The notes beneath the pieces were generated by a model that saw nothing but the letters and a program-made list of their open reading frames with translations, was not told where the DNA came from and searched no databases. From Calothrix sp. NIES-4101 (GTDB lineage: Bacteria > Cyanobacteriota > Cyanobacteriia > Cyanobacteriales > Nostocaceae), in NCBI GenBank assembly GCA_004296455.1, contig AP018280.1, positions 6,064,794 through 6,128,793 on the forward strand: a stretch of 64,000 nt of DNA. Direction: 5' to 3'. This document shows positions 43,689 through 53,686 of the stretch, in pieces (positions within the stretch are counted from its first letter, which is position 1; each line of letters opens with the position of its first letter). A program made the translations under genes and the position numbers.

Positions 43689-44435
43689 ATGTCTGAACTA
43701 CCAAAGACTTTAGAAGACGCTATCATTCAAGCCCAACAAGCAACCCAAGCAGCTTTAGCAGACGGTTATACCCGCTTGCAAGTCGAATTGCTGTTTCCCG
43801 AACTCAAATTCATGCCCGTCGCCGAGCAATTTCTACCAATTTTTGAATCTTACGGCGACAAACTCAAAGTATTTTTTGCTGATGCAGGTGCTTGTGCGCT
43901 GGCACGTCGGGAATGGGCAGATGTAACCTATCAAATCCAAGATATCGGTACTGGAAGAGCAGCATCAATTCAAACAAAAGTCAAGCCAGAAGACGAAGTT
44001 TTCTTATTTGTTTCGCCAACATCAGTAGAGTTACCACAATTAGAGCAAATTTGTCAGGAAATAGGCGAAAATCGTCCCTTTATCATGCTAAATCCTCGTC
44101 TTGAAGATTCAGGAGTAGTGGGAATTGGTTATGCAGGAAGACAAACCCGCCAGCGTTTTATTGGTACTATCGAATCCTGTTATTACCTGCGTCCAATATT
44201 TGAAGAAGCCGCAGTATTTCGCTGTTACCCTGGAATGTGGGAAGTCTGGGTAGAGAATTCTGGCAACTATGAGAAGGTTGCAGAATTACCAAATAAACCA
44301 TCTGGTGATGATCTCGATTTAATTTTAGCGAAAGGAAAACCCACGACAACTACAGAAAATGGGGAAGTCATACCTGCTAAAAAACCTGGAATGATGCGAG
44401 GATTGCAAAGATTTTTAAAAGCTTTGAGTAGTTAG
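43689..44435 (+). CDS. DUF1995 family protein
   Basis: 248 aa, no signal peptide or membrane segment. The family is shared by cyanobacteria and plastids; plant members include proteins needed for photosystem II accumulation. Characteristic stretches are RLQVELLFPELKFMPVAEQF near the start, FVSPTSVELPQLEQICQEIG, MLNPRLEDSGVVGIG and YYLRPIFEEAAVFRCYPGMW. The biochemical role is unknown. It lies after murF, separated by the G-tract repeat, and converges with hpnA. Confidence 0.85.
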   Translation: MSELPKTLEDAIIQAQQATQAALADGYTRLQVELLFPELKFMPVAEQFLPIFESYGDKLKVFFADAGACALARREWADVTYQIQDIGTGRAASIQTKVKPEDEVFLFVSPTSVELPQLEQICQEIGENRPFIMLNPRLEDSGVVGIGYAGRQTRQRFIGTIESCYYLRPIFEEAAVFRCYPGMWEVWVENSGNYEKVAELPNKPSGDDLDLILAKGKPTTTTENGEVIPAKKPGMMRGLQRFLKALSS

Positions 44436-44438
44436 AAT

Positions 44439-44495
44439 GGAATGGTGCGTTACGCTCTGCTAACAGCACCCTACTTTTGTACTTTATTTAATCCA
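44439..44495 (-). repeat. 57-bp dispersed repeat, copy 2
   Basis: Reverse complement of 5994-6050 with two mismatches. It contains the hairpin GGTGCGTTA/TAACAGCACC (44444-44470), sits four bases past the DUF1995 stop and just before the hpnA stop, and could serve as a bidirectional terminator. Confidence 0.85.
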
Positions 44496-44500
44496 GATTC

Positions 44501-45487
44501 TTAATTAATGTAACCATTAGATATAAACCAATCAACAGCATCTTTGAGAGCGATATCTATGGGTGTTTGGGGTAAACCAAGTTCACGAATGGCTTTGCCT
44601 GGGTTGTAGTACATTGGATGTTTTGCCATTCTTACGCCGTCAAGGGGAACTGATGGTGTTTTCCCCAAAGGTGCGAGGATTTTTTCATCAATCCAAGCAA
44701 CGGAAAAAGGTATCCAAGCGGGTATGGCATTTTTTGGTGCGGGAATGTTGCTAATTGTGGCAAGGCGATCGAGAATTTGTTTGAGTGAGAGATTTTGATT
44801 TCCCAGAATGTATCTTTCTCCAGATTTTCCTTTTTGAAGCGCGAGAAGATGTCCCCAAGCAACATCACGCACGTCAATCAAATTCAGCCCGGTATTTATG
44901 TAAGCTGGCATTTGCCGCTTGAGGAAACGCACAATAATGTCTCCTCCTGTGGGGGTTGGTTTTATATCCCAAGGACCAATTGGGGTGCTAGGATTGACTA
45001 TGACTATATCTTGTCCTGATTTTGCGGCTTGAATGGCTTCTTGTTCAGCTAAATATTTAGATTTTTTATAATCTCCAACAAGTTCCTCAATTGGACTTTG
45101 GTGAGTTTCATCAACTGGATTTTTGCCTACACCAATAGCGGCTACAGAACTTGTGTAAACTATACGTTCTACACCTGCTTTTTTAGCTGCGGCGAGGATA
45201 TTTCGGGTTCCCAGAACATTATTTTGATAGAGTAATTCTTTATCGCGTTGCCAGAGTGAATAATGTGCGGCAACGTGAAATAAGTATTGGCAACCCTTAA
45301 TTTTTTCCCACAAATTCGAGTCGTTTAAATCGCCTGGAATTATTTCTAAATTTTGAATATTTTTTAAATTATTGATATTACTATTAGGACGGACAAGTGC
45401 AGAAACGAAATAATTTTCTGATGTGAGTAAGCGAGTAAGATTTGCACCTACAAACCCTGTCGCACCTGTGATAAATGCTTTTTTCAT
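44501..45487 (-). CDS. hpnA: Hopanoid-associated sugar epimerase HpnA
   Basis: 328 aa extended short-chain dehydrogenase. NAD(P)-binding GATGFVGANLTRLL at the N-terminus, VYTSSVAAIG with catalytic Ser/Thr, and YKKSKYLAEQEA with Tyr-x3-Lys are seen. The segment HVAAHYSLWQRD and VNPSTPIGPWDIKPTPTGG match the HpnA family, which is found in hopanoid gene clusters and assigned to nucleotide-sugar or hopanoid side-chain modification. The other hopanoid genes up to 54.5 kb support this. Confidence 0.9.
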   Translation of the reverse strand: MKKAFITGATGFVGANLTRLLTSENYFVSALVRPNSNINNLKNIQNLEIIPGDLNDSNLWEKIKGCQYLFHVAAHYSLWQRDKELLYQNNVLGTRNILAAAKKAGVERIVYTSSVAAIGVGKNPVDETHQSPIEELVGDYKKSKYLAEQEAIQAAKSGQDIVIVNPSTPIGPWDIKPTPTGGDIIVRFLKRQMPAYINTGLNLIDVRDVAWGHLLALQKGKSGERYILGNQNLSLKQILDRLATISNIPAPKNAIPAWIPFSVAWIDEKILAPLGKTPSVPLDGVRMAKHPMYYNPGKAIRELGLPQTPIDIALKDAVDWFISNGYIN

Positions 45488-45542
45488 ATTAGTGAGATTT
45501 GAATTTTTAGGAATTAGTAATTATTAATTTATGGTTTAAATT

Positions 45543-48260
45543 TTAATCAAAAAATTTACGATTGCGAGGAAACAAATCATCAAGAATAGTATATAGAATT
45601 GGGACGACTATTAAACTTAAAATAGTGGAACTAATTAAACCTCCAGCAATAGCTACAGCCATAGGCGATCGCAATTCAAATCCGGCTCCAAATCCCAGGG
45701 CAATAGGCACCATCCCTAATATTGTTGATACTGTTGTCATGATAATGGGACGAAATCTAATTGGTGCTGACTCAAGTATTGCTTCGCTGCGATTTAAGCC
45801 TTCTTTTCGCAGTTGATTAATATAATCTACAAGCAAAATTGCATTTTTATTACTAATACCAAGTAGGAAGACAAAGCCAATTAGGGAAATCATACCAAAG
45901 TCACTTTTTGTCAAAAATAAAGAAATGATGGCTCCAACAATTGCTAAAGGTAAGGAAATACCAATGATTAAAGGGTCTTGCCATCCTCCAAATAAGCCAA
46001 CTAAGACAACAATAATGCATAATCCTGATAGTACAAGTGTGGAGGCAAAACTACCTAAAACCTCTTTTTGTCTGGCAGAATCTCCTTCTAAATTTAATTT
46101 TACATCTGGGGTAATTACTGATTTGGCAACATCAACTAGTTTGTCTGTGGCTGCTCCCAAAAATAAGTTTTCACCTGAATCTATCTGACCTAAATTTGCA
46201 CTAATATAAGTAACACGCTGATTATTCAAGCGTTCAATTTGCAAGATATTCTCATCCGTATTACCTTCCGTTGTATAAGTCACATCTACAAAACCTGGTA
46301 ATTTATTTACAGTTTCCGCAATTTTCTGAGCCGCTTGATTTAGACTATTTAAATTTTCACCTTGTAAAGCAATTTGTAGAGGTTTTTGTACACCACTATC
46401 GACAAATTGGATATCTTCAACACTGACTGTGACATCGGGAATTTTCGGTAATGTATCACGCAATTTTTCTTGTAAATCTCCAGTTTTGAGATTACGTTTT
46501 TCCTTTAGCTTCACATATAATGTCCCCTTATTCGGTTCACCTTGACGAGAACCAACAGTGACAAAAACATTTTCCACATCAGCTTCTTTTCTAACGACAG
46601 CCTCCAGTCTCTTGGCAATATCCAGAGAATCATTCAAAGGATTAGAGACGGCAACCCCAGCCACAGAAAGTGAAGATTGCGTTCCATCAGCACTAAAAAT
46701 ATTTCCCAAAGCATCCTGCGTACTTTGCCGACTTTGTTCAACTAACTTCGTTAAAGATGCGGTATAGGTAATATTAAATTCGCCTCTATCTAACTTCGGA
46801 ATAAAACCTTTGGGAATAACTGGGATAATTGCGATCGCAATTACAAAACTTAATCCTGCTAATCCCATTACTATGCGACGATGCTGCAAAGACCATCGTA
46901 ATAAATCTTGATATTTCTGAGCAAAATAACCCCACTGTTGGGGATTATTCTCAATATTTTCCTGTGTTTGCTGTGGTGTCGGTTTCGGTTTAATCCAATA
47001 AATAGCCAATACCGGAGATAAAGTCCTTGCCACCAACAGCGAAGTTAACATCGCTGCTGCAACCGTAATCCCAAATGGCTTAAAAAACTGTCCGACAACA
47101 CCACCCATTAACCCAATTGGTAAAAATACGGCAACAGCAGTTAAGGTTGCTGCTGTCACTGCGACACCTATCTCCGAAGTCGCAGAAAAAGCTGCTTGAC
47201 GGGGAGTTTCCCCCTTCTCGATGTGGCGGATAATATTTTCCACATCAACGATCGCATCATCTATAATACTGCCAATTACTAACGCTAATGCCAGTAAGGT
47301 AATCGTCTCCAAATTGAAACCAAAGACAGCCATGACAATAAATGTTCCCACTAGGGAAATGGGAATCGCTAAGGCGGAAATAATTGTCGCTTGCCAATTA
47401 CGTAAAAATGGGTAGATTACCAGCACCGACAAAAGTATCGCTTCAATCAGCGAATCAATCGTTGCATGGGTAGCTTTGCGAATAAATTCTGCTTGGGTGG
47501 CGGCTAACTTTAATTTGACATCAGTTAAACTAGAGGCTAATTTGCTCACTTCTGCTTCTACGCGACTGACAACTTCCAAAGTATTCGCATCACCCTGCTT
47601 AATTACTTGAAATGCGATCGCATCTTTGCTATTAAATCTAATTAAGGTTGCACCTTGTCCCGGTAAATTATTTACCCCTTGAGTTGGAACCGGTTGCCCC
47701 AGTAATACCACCTTGAGGACTCCGGGCAATTTCGAGATAGTCGGAATAATCTTTTGCTGAGTTAAATTTGATAAATCTTCTAAATTCAACTTCTCACTCT
47801 CAACGACATAACTAATTACCGCAGACTCATTGAGATTGAAGGGAATAACTTGATATTCTGCGCCTGCTGTTAACTTTACTTGCTTCAGTGCCTCTGTGAC
47901 TTTGCGAGTGGATGCATCTAAATTCGTCCCCACAGGAAATTCTAAACTAACTACCGCTTGTCCTGGATAACTCGAAGAACGAACATCATCAACTTCTTCC
48001 AAAGATTGTAAACGTTGTTCTAAAGGCTTCGTCAATTGCGCTTCTGTATCCAACGCTGTAGCTAAGGGAGCAGTTGCATTTACCACCACTACAGGGAAAG
48101 TGATATCAGGAAACAAAGCATATTTCAGCGAAGTAAACGCCAAAATTCCTGCTACCATCACCGCAATCCAAAAACCCAGCGTCAGCCAAGAATGTTGAAT
48201 TGCCCATCGAGAAATATTATAGCGATCGCGTGTTAATTTCGGGCGAATAGACTTTACCAT
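45543..48260 (-). CDS. RND efflux permease
   Basis: 905 aa. The architecture is that of AcrB/HAE1 transporters: N-terminal helix (about 25-45), porter domain, helices with GFNLETITLLALALVIGSIIDDAIVDVENI (Asp pair used for proton relay), a second porter half and a C-terminal helix bundle with LLGISNKNAILLVDYIN. It is about 130-150 residues shorter than typical AcrB. No membrane-fusion partner is adjacent. Placement between hpnA and an hpnG-like gene suggests export of hopanoids or related lipids, but it is not a member of the HpnN type by what I can see, so this is inference. Confidence 0.88.
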   Translation of the reverse strand: MVKSIRPKLTRDRYNISRWAIQHSWLTLGFWIAVMVAGILAFTSLKYALFPDITFPVVVVNATAPLATALDTEAQLTKPLEQRLQSLEEVDDVRSSSYPGQAVVSLEFPVGTNLDASTRKVTEALKQVKLTAGAEYQVIPFNLNESAVISYVVESEKLNLEDLSNLTQQKIIPTISKLPGVLKVVLLGQPVPTQGVNNLPGQGATLIRFNSKDAIAFQVIKQGDANTLEVVSRVEAEVSKLASSLTDVKLKLAATQAEFIRKATHATIDSLIEAILLSVLVIYPFLRNWQATIISALAIPISLVGTFIVMAVFGFNLETITLLALALVIGSIIDDAIVDVENIIRHIEKGETPRQAAFSATSEIGVAVTAATLTAVAVFLPIGLMGGVVGQFFKPFGITVAAAMLTSLLVARTLSPVLAIYWIKPKPTPQQTQENIENNPQQWGYFAQKYQDLLRWSLQHRRIVMGLAGLSFVIAIAIIPVIPKGFIPKLDRGEFNITYTASLTKLVEQSRQSTQDALGNIFSADGTQSSLSVAGVAVSNPLNDSLDIAKRLEAVVRKEADVENVFVTVGSRQGEPNKGTLYVKLKEKRNLKTGDLQEKLRDTLPKIPDVTVSVEDIQFVDSGVQKPLQIALQGENLNSLNQAAQKIAETVNKLPGFVDVTYTTEGNTDENILQIERLNNQRVTYISANLGQIDSGENLFLGAATDKLVDVAKSVITPDVKLNLEGDSARQKEVLGSFASTLVLSGLCIIVVLVGLFGGWQDPLIIGISLPLAIVGAIISLFLTKSDFGMISLIGFVFLLGISNKNAILLVDYINQLRKEGLNRSEAILESAPIRFRPIIMTTVSTILGMVPIALGFGAGFELRSPMAVAIAGGLISSTILSLIVVPILYTILDDLFPRNRKFFD

Positions 48261-48452
48261 TATTGACTGTGCTTGTCACTGGATATTGATTTTAAAATGT
48301 TTTTCCCTTTCTATAGCGGTAGCAGCAAAAAATTTATTTTTTCCCCGTTTTCTCAAATTGTTATGCACACCAATCAATCTTGAGATAGATGATATTTTTT
48401 CTAAAATAAAACCAGAATTCGTCATTATCTTCATCCCAGGTATTTTATCGGC

Positions 48453-49217
48453 GTGAATCAGCCTCCATCTGCGGTAAATTCAGCAATTTCAGTTATTCTC
48501 GTTCCCCAAGGTGCGGAATATCAAGCAGTACGTAAAGAACTAAGTCGCATTCAGAATCCTATTCACTCAAAAATTCCCAAAGTTATTGCGATTCCCATTG
48601 GCAGCCCAGGATTAATTAAATACCTGCAAAATTTAGATAAAATCGCAGAATTACGCAAACAATTACAACCGCAAATCTTAATAATGGGTTTGTGCGGTAG
48701 CTTAAAAGAAAAATATCAAATTGGTGATGTCGTCATTTACGAAAGTTGTATTTATCACCAGAACTTAGACAGTAAATTGATTCGCGAATTTGACCGCAAT
48801 TTAACAAATAATTTAGAAAATCAATTGCAATTAAATTATCCGCAGAAGATTTCGAGGGTAAAAGGGATCACCTGCGATCGCATTATATCTTCTGCCCAGG
48901 AAAAACAGCATCTAGCAGAAACCAACGACGTAGATGTTGTTGATATGGAAGGGTTTGCAATTCTAGATTTTTTTAATTCTTTTTTTAATTCTATAAATGT
49001 ATCAGTAGGAATGGTGAGGGTAGTGAGCGACGATAGTAAACACGACTTACCCGACTTAAATTTTGCAATTAGTCCAGAAGGTTCATTAAAAACCCTACCT
49101 CTAGCACTAGGAATGCTCCGTCAACCTATCGCCGCCACAAGGTTAATCAAAGGCTCATTACAGGGATTAAAAATATTAGAGCAGATTACAACTGATTTAT
49201 TTCAGGTTAAAAGTTGA
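48453..49217 (+). CDS. hpnG: HpnG-like nucleoside phosphorylase-superfamily protein
   Basis: 254 aa, GTG start at 48453. It has the purine-nucleoside phosphorylase fold landmarks MGLCGSLKEKYQIGDVVIYE and VDVVDMEGFAILDFF with the Met-Glu that contacts ribose, plus GMVRVVSDDSKHDLPD with a catalytic-type Asp. Within a hopanoid locus this matches HpnG, which removes adenine from adenosylhopane to give ribosylhopane. The radical SAM partner HpnH is not in the window. It diverges from the RND gene. Confidence 0.82.
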   Translation: MNQPPSAVNSAISVILVPQGAEYQAVRKELSRIQNPIHSKIPKVIAIPIGSPGLIKYLQNLDKIAELRKQLQPQILIMGLCGSLKEKYQIGDVVIYESCIYHQNLDSKLIREFDRNLTNNLENQLQLNYPQKISRVKGITCDRIISSAQEKQHLAETNDVDVVDMEGFAILDFFNSFFNSINVSVGMVRVVSDDSKHDLPDLNFAISPEGSLKTLPLALGMLRQPIAATRLIKGSLQGLKILEQITTDLFQVKS

Positions 49218-49271
49218 AATAATGCGATCAAATCTGGGACAGCAAAAGTAAAATGATTCAGCTTCTCAGTT

Positions 49272-50597
49272 TCACTCATAAACCCTTCCCTTCCAACCAC
49301 CACCACGCCCTTGCCAATGACGTAAAGCTGAATCAAAAGTCATTAAAGTGTAGAGAAAACCAATCATCGGTAAAGAGAAAGCAAACAACGGCGAACATTC
49401 ATAAAACTTAATAGTCGGGTAATAAGCCAAACTCATTAACAACCATCCCAGTAAGCCCAAACCTGCAACTAGCCAATTCCCCGTTACCAAACCCAAAATA
49501 AATCCCACAGGGGAAGCCAGATAAACCACAAACATCCCTATCAATGTTGCCAATAATAAAAATAACGAGTAATTGAGTTGTGTAAAAGCAGTTCGAGCCA
49601 CCATATCCCAGATAGTTTCTAAAGAATTATAAGGTCGCAAACTCTTTGTAAGCGAACTCAATCCCAACCAGATAGGGAAAGATGAAGAGACGTGGCGAGG
49701 GGGAAATAAAGAACTTAAATATCTTTTTTTCCCCATATTCCCATGTCTCCGCGTCTCCGCGTCTCCCTGTCTCCCTATCTCCATATCCCCATTTCCCCAT
49801 TTCACCGCCCCAGCCAAAGCGCAATCATCAATCAAGGCTTCACGAATAGATTCGATTCCGCCAATGCTTTCTAAAGCTTGGCGACGAATGAGAATACAAC
49901 CACCAGCAGCAGCAGCAGTTGATTTATGAGGATTATTAACCCACGAAAACGGATACAACTTTTGGAAAAAAAACACAAAAGCCGGAATTAATAACTTTTC
50001 CCAAAAGCTTTCACAACGCAGTTTCACCATTATCGAAGCTAAATCTAAATTTTCCTGCACAGCCTTGCTAACAAGACGATTTAAATTACTGCAATCGTGC
50101 TGAATATCTGCATCTGTGAGCAAAAAATAATCAGGTTTGAGTAGAGATGCTTGACGAATACCTTGCTCCAATGCCCACAGTTTACCAGACCAACCTGCTG
50201 GCAATGTTTCAGCATTAATTATCCGTAATTGGGATGTTTTTTGTAAACCTTCGGCAATTAACTGAGCAACTTCTCCTGTGCGATCGCTACTATGATCATC
50301 TACAAGGAAGATAGTAAGATTACCAGCATAATCCTGTGAAAGCAACGAAGTCAAAGTTACAGGTAATAAATCAGCTTCATTACGTGCTGGAATGACTGCA
50401 CAGATAGTCGGCAGTGAAGAAGATGGGGACGATGCGGAGATATTCTGTGTCTCACCCTCACCGCGTCTCCTCCTCACCGCGTCTTCCTCCGTCTCCTCCA
50501 ATAAAGGATTTATCCGCCAAAAGCCTCCCCTACCCACAAGTAATACAACCCAGATAACCACAGAAAGAAATGTCAGAACCAATTCAATAACTGTCAT
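49272..50597 (-). CDS. hpnB: Hopene-associated glycosyltransferase HpnB with two repeat-derived inserts
   Basis: 441 aa from ATG 50597 (MTVIELVLTFLSVVIW); upstream frame to 50726 is rejected because the first helix begins at this Met. A GT2 domain has VIPARNEADLLPVTLTSLL, FLVDDHSSDRT, LTDADIQH and LIDDCALAG, with C-terminal membrane helices. Two blocks interrupt it: about residues 32-62 (EETEEDAVRRRRGEG, SSPSSSL) and about residues 267-308 (GDMEIGRQGDAETRRHG, SLFPPRHVSSS) between GAVK and IWLGLSS, where relatives have none or few residues. Both are encoded by G/C-tract repeat DNA (50411-50501; 49674-49799). The gene diverges from squalene-hopene cyclase, 118 bases away. Confidence 0.88.
   Translation of the reverse strand: MTVIELVLTFLSVVIWVVLLVGRGGFWRINPLLEETEEDAVRRRRGEGETQNISASSPSSSLPTICAVIPARNEADLLPVTLTSLLSQDYAGNLTIFLVDDHSSDRTGEVAQLIAEGLQKTSQLRIINAETLPAGWSGKLWALEQGIRQASLLKPDYFLLTDADIQHDCSNLNRLVSKAVQENLDLASIMVKLRCESFWEKLLIPAFVFFFQKLYPFSWVNNPHKSTAAAAGGCILIRRQALESIGGIESIREALIDDCALAGAVKWGNGDMEIGRQGDAETRRHGNMGKKRYLSSLFPPRHVSSSFPIWLGLSSLTKSLRPYNSLETIWDMVARTAFTQLNYSLFLLLATLIGMFVVYLASPVGFILGLVTGNWLVAGLGLLGWLLMSLAYYPTIKFYECSPLFAFSLPMIGFLYTLMTFDSALRHWQGRGGGWKGRVYE
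49674..49799 (-). repeat. G-tract/C-tract repeat embedded in hpnB
   Basis: 126 bases (42 codons), in frame. On the coding strand GGAAATGGGGATATGGAGAT and repeated GAGACGCGGAGACGCGG are followed by AAAGATATTTAAGTTC and TTTCCCCCTCGCCACG. The order G-tract, (A)GATATT-AAGTT core, C-tract equals that of the intergenic copies at 36632 and 43586. Confidence 0.85.
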
Positions 50598-50714
50598 AGA
50601 CCTAGTGCAAGCGATCGCGGTAACATAAGAAAATACGATTTCTCTTTCGCAAGAGACAATACAAGCCATTTTGCTGCCGTATCCACACCTATTTTGGAGA
50701 CTGAGTAGTATTTC

Positions 50715-52622
50715 ATGCAAACTCAAGACAGGGTAATCGCCTCAAAAATTCCAGCAGCCATCACAGCCAGTCAGAACTATCTTCTTTCCATTCAATACCC
50801 TGATGGTTACTGGTGGGCAGAATTGGAATCAAATGTCACGATTACTGCCGAGGTTGTGCTGTTGCACAAGATTTGGGGAACAGACAACACCCGCCCCCTC
50901 CACAAAGCAGAAAAATATTTGCGCTCTCAGCAACGAGTACATGGTGGCTGGGAGCTTTTTTATAATGATGGCGGTGATTTGAGTACTTCTGTTGAAGCCT
51001 ATATGGCTTTAAAATTATTGGGAGTACCGGAATTTGACCCGGCGATGCTAAAAGCGCGAGATTTCATTGTCAAACGCGGTGGCATCAGCAAAACCCGGAT
51101 TTTTACCAAGTTCCATCTCGCCTTAATTGGCTGTTATAGCTGGCGCGGTATCCCTTCCTTACCTCCTTGGGTAATGTTACTGCCAGAAAATTTTTGGTTT
51201 AATATCTACGAATTATCCAGTTGGGCGCGTTCCAGCACCGTCCCCTTGTTAATTGTCTTTGACAAAAAACCTGTTTACGTTACCAATCCTGCCATCTGTT
51301 TAAACGAACTCTATTCAGAAGGGGTAGAAAATATCAAGTATGAATTACCCCGTAATCACAATTGGACGGATATCTTCTTAGGATTGGATGAAGCTTTTAA
51401 ATTTGCTGAGAATTTCAACTTAATTCCCTTCCGCGAAGCCGGTATCCAAGCGGCAGAACGTTGGATATTAGAACGACAGGAAGTAAGCGGAGACTGGGGA
51501 GGAATTATCCCGGCGATGCTGAATTCAATGTTAGCTTTACGATCGCTTGGTTACGATGTGAATGACCCCATAGTTTTACGCGGACTCCAGGCGATCGATA
51601 ATTTTGTCATTGAAACTACTGATACATATTGTGTCCAACCTTGCGTTTCTCCGGTGTGGGATACTGCTTGGGTGATGCGATCGCTGATTGAATCTGGGAT
51701 TGCTCCCGACCATCCAGCTATTGTACGTGGTGGTGAATGGTTACTCCAAAAACAGATTTTTGATTACGGTGACTGGGCGGTAAAAAATAAACGTGGTCAA
51801 CCAGGAGCCTGGGCATTTGAGTTTGAGAATCGCTTTTATCCTGACGTGGATGATACTGCTGTTGTGGTGATGACACTGGCACTCGCTAAACTCCCCAATG
51901 AAAAACTCAAACAAGCCGCAATGACGAGGGCAATCAATTGGGTAGCCACAATGCAATGTCAAGGTGGCGGTTGGGCAGCCTTTGACATGGATAACGATCA
52001 AGATTGGTTGAATCTCCTACCCTATAGTGACCTAAAAGCAATGATTGACCCAAATACGGCGGATGTCACCTCCCGCGTATTAGAAATGTTGGGTTGTTGC
52101 GACACATCAATCAACGAAGATGATTTCAACCGTGCCCTTGATTATCTTCTTCGCGAGCAAGAACCTTCAGGTTGCTGGTTTGGGCGTTGGGGAGTTAATT
52201 ACATTTACGGTACTAGCGGCGCATTGTCAGCCCTCGCTTTAATTGCCCCGCAACAACGCCAAAGCATTACACGGGGTGCAAACTGGTTGGTATCTTGCCA
52301 AAATCCAGATGGAGGTTGGGGTGAAACCTGTCAAAGCTACAAAGACTCCAGTTTGAAGGGAAAAGGTAACAGCACAGCATCACAAACAGCTTGGGCATTA
52401 ATCGGTTTGCTCGCGGCGGCGGAAGTGGTGGGTGATTTTGCCCAAGATGCAATTCAACGTGGTGTCAATTACTTAGTCACAACTCAACACACCGATGGCA
52501 CTTGGAATGAAGATGAATTTACAGGAACAGGTTTCCCCTGTCATTTTTATCTTAAGTACCATTTTTATCAACAATACTTTCCTTTGCTGGCACTGGGGCG
52601 CTATCAAAAACAGTTTGCTTAA
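50715..52622 (+). CDS. shc: Squalene-hopene cyclase
   Basis: 635 aa. The catalytic DxDD motif is YPDVDDTAVVVMTL (about residue 377), which protonates squalene. Several QW motifs of the triterpene cyclase fold are seen (QYPDGYWWAELE, QRVHGGWELF, QCQGGGWAAFD, QNPDGGWGE, QHTDGTWNE). Length is normal. It is a monotopic membrane enzyme producing hopene and hopanol. It is divergent to hpnB with a 118-base promoter region, and a squalene/phytoene synthase gene lies downstream on the same strand. Confidence 0.97.
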   Translation: MQTQDRVIASKIPAAITASQNYLLSIQYPDGYWWAELESNVTITAEVVLLHKIWGTDNTRPLHKAEKYLRSQQRVHGGWELFYNDGGDLSTSVEAYMALKLLGVPEFDPAMLKARDFIVKRGGISKTRIFTKFHLALIGCYSWRGIPSLPPWVMLLPENFWFNIYELSSWARSSTVPLLIVFDKKPVYVTNPAICLNELYSEGVENIKYELPRNHNWTDIFLGLDEAFKFAENFNLIPFREAGIQAAERWILERQEVSGDWGGIIPAMLNSMLALRSLGYDVNDPIVLRGLQAIDNFVIETTDTYCVQPCVSPVWDTAWVMRSLIESGIAPDHPAIVRGGEWLLQKQIFDYGDWAVKNKRGQPGAWAFEFENRFYPDVDDTAVVVMTLALAKLPNEKLKQAAMTRAINWVATMQCQGGGWAAFDMDNDQDWLNLLPYSDLKAMIDPNTADVTSRVLEMLGCCDTSINEDDFNRALDYLLREQEPSGCWFGRWGVNYIYGTSGALSALALIAPQQRQSITRGANWLVSCQNPDGGWGETCQSYKDSSLKGKGNSTASQTAWALIGLLAAAEVVGDFAQDAIQRGVNYLVTTQHTDGTWNEDEFTGTGFPCHFYLKYHFYQQYFPLLALGRYQKQFA

Positions 52623-53686
52623 TTTTGCTTAATTCTGGATGCAATTTCTCAGTCCCTAGTACGTGAAGGCAGAAGGAATAAAGCTTCTAAAATAAGCTTT
52701 TTGTCACTTGAGAATGGTTTGTTCATTTCCACCGAACTGTACTAGGTTCAATTAAATACAAAACCCGAAGAGAGTCTAGTGCCCTCCCCTTATTGGTTTT
52801 GATTGTAACCACATACTTAGCAGTATTTTGCCAAAGTTTTTGTATCTCTATTTCTCAAACTAGAACGGGTATGTTGCCTGTTCTAGCTAACTCTAGATAA
52901 ATTATTGGAGAAAATTACCATTGGGAATGATGTAGCAAAAATAACTTAATTTTGCTTAATCATCAATTATTAGTGTAACTAATATGGCAATTTTGCTGAA
53001 GTCAAAAGAGTAATTTAACTGTAATCTCACTTGAGTCAAGCCTTAAGAAAACATCAAATTTGATTCATTAAAATCATCCGAAAGTATGATATGCTCTGGG
53101 AAACTTTGACAAAAAAATAGCAGTCTACATAATTCTCTAAAGGAGTGGATTTGATTATTTCTATCTGCTTTTAAATACTGAGAATATATGGCAGGTTGAT
53201 GACGAATACAGCTTTGACTAACATGAAAGTGTGAGTTTTTGCAAGTAGTATATTAACTGTAAGAATATTGTCTGCTATGCTTTTGATATTTAAAATTACC
53301 TTTAAAACTATTTACTAAAGTCATCATGCCATAATCTGGATTATCGATAAGTCATGCCTATCATATTTTGCGATCGCTAACACACCATCACTCATGCAAA
53401 TTCATAAAAACTGTATATTTATGTAAACGCTTCCTGACAATTTTATCTAAATTTTGTAATAACTTCATCTGTGATTTTTTAACTATTACTTATCTACAGT
53501 AATAGCAATAATTAGCCTTTAATAATCACCCTTTCCTTGTTAAAGTTGTGTTTGATGACACCGCCAATATGTAAAAGTAAAAAAAAATAAAATTTGATGC
53601 TTAAGTTTTAGTTAAATATATGTAGAGCATAAAGTCTCATAATAGAGACTGCAATTGGGGGAAAATAATTAAGAGGAGTGTGATAA
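52623..53686. other. Long intergenic region between cyclase and synthase
   Basis: About 1060 bases. A CTAGTAC-ended element occupies 52656-52745. A 10-bp stem, CTAGAACGGG/CCTGTTCTAG with one wobble, lies at 52860-52886 without a T-run. The remainder is AT-rich, with no ORF over about 40 codons that I can support. The promoter of the downstream synthase should lie here. Confidence 0.45.
52656..52745 (+). repeat. Dispersed element with CTAGTAC ends, copy 2 (90 bp)
   Basis: Begins CTAGTACGTGAAGGCAGAAG and ends CTGTACTAG, with interior AAGCTTTTTGTC. It aligns with the reverse complement of 6114-6224 minus an internal duplication. Confidence 0.8.
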
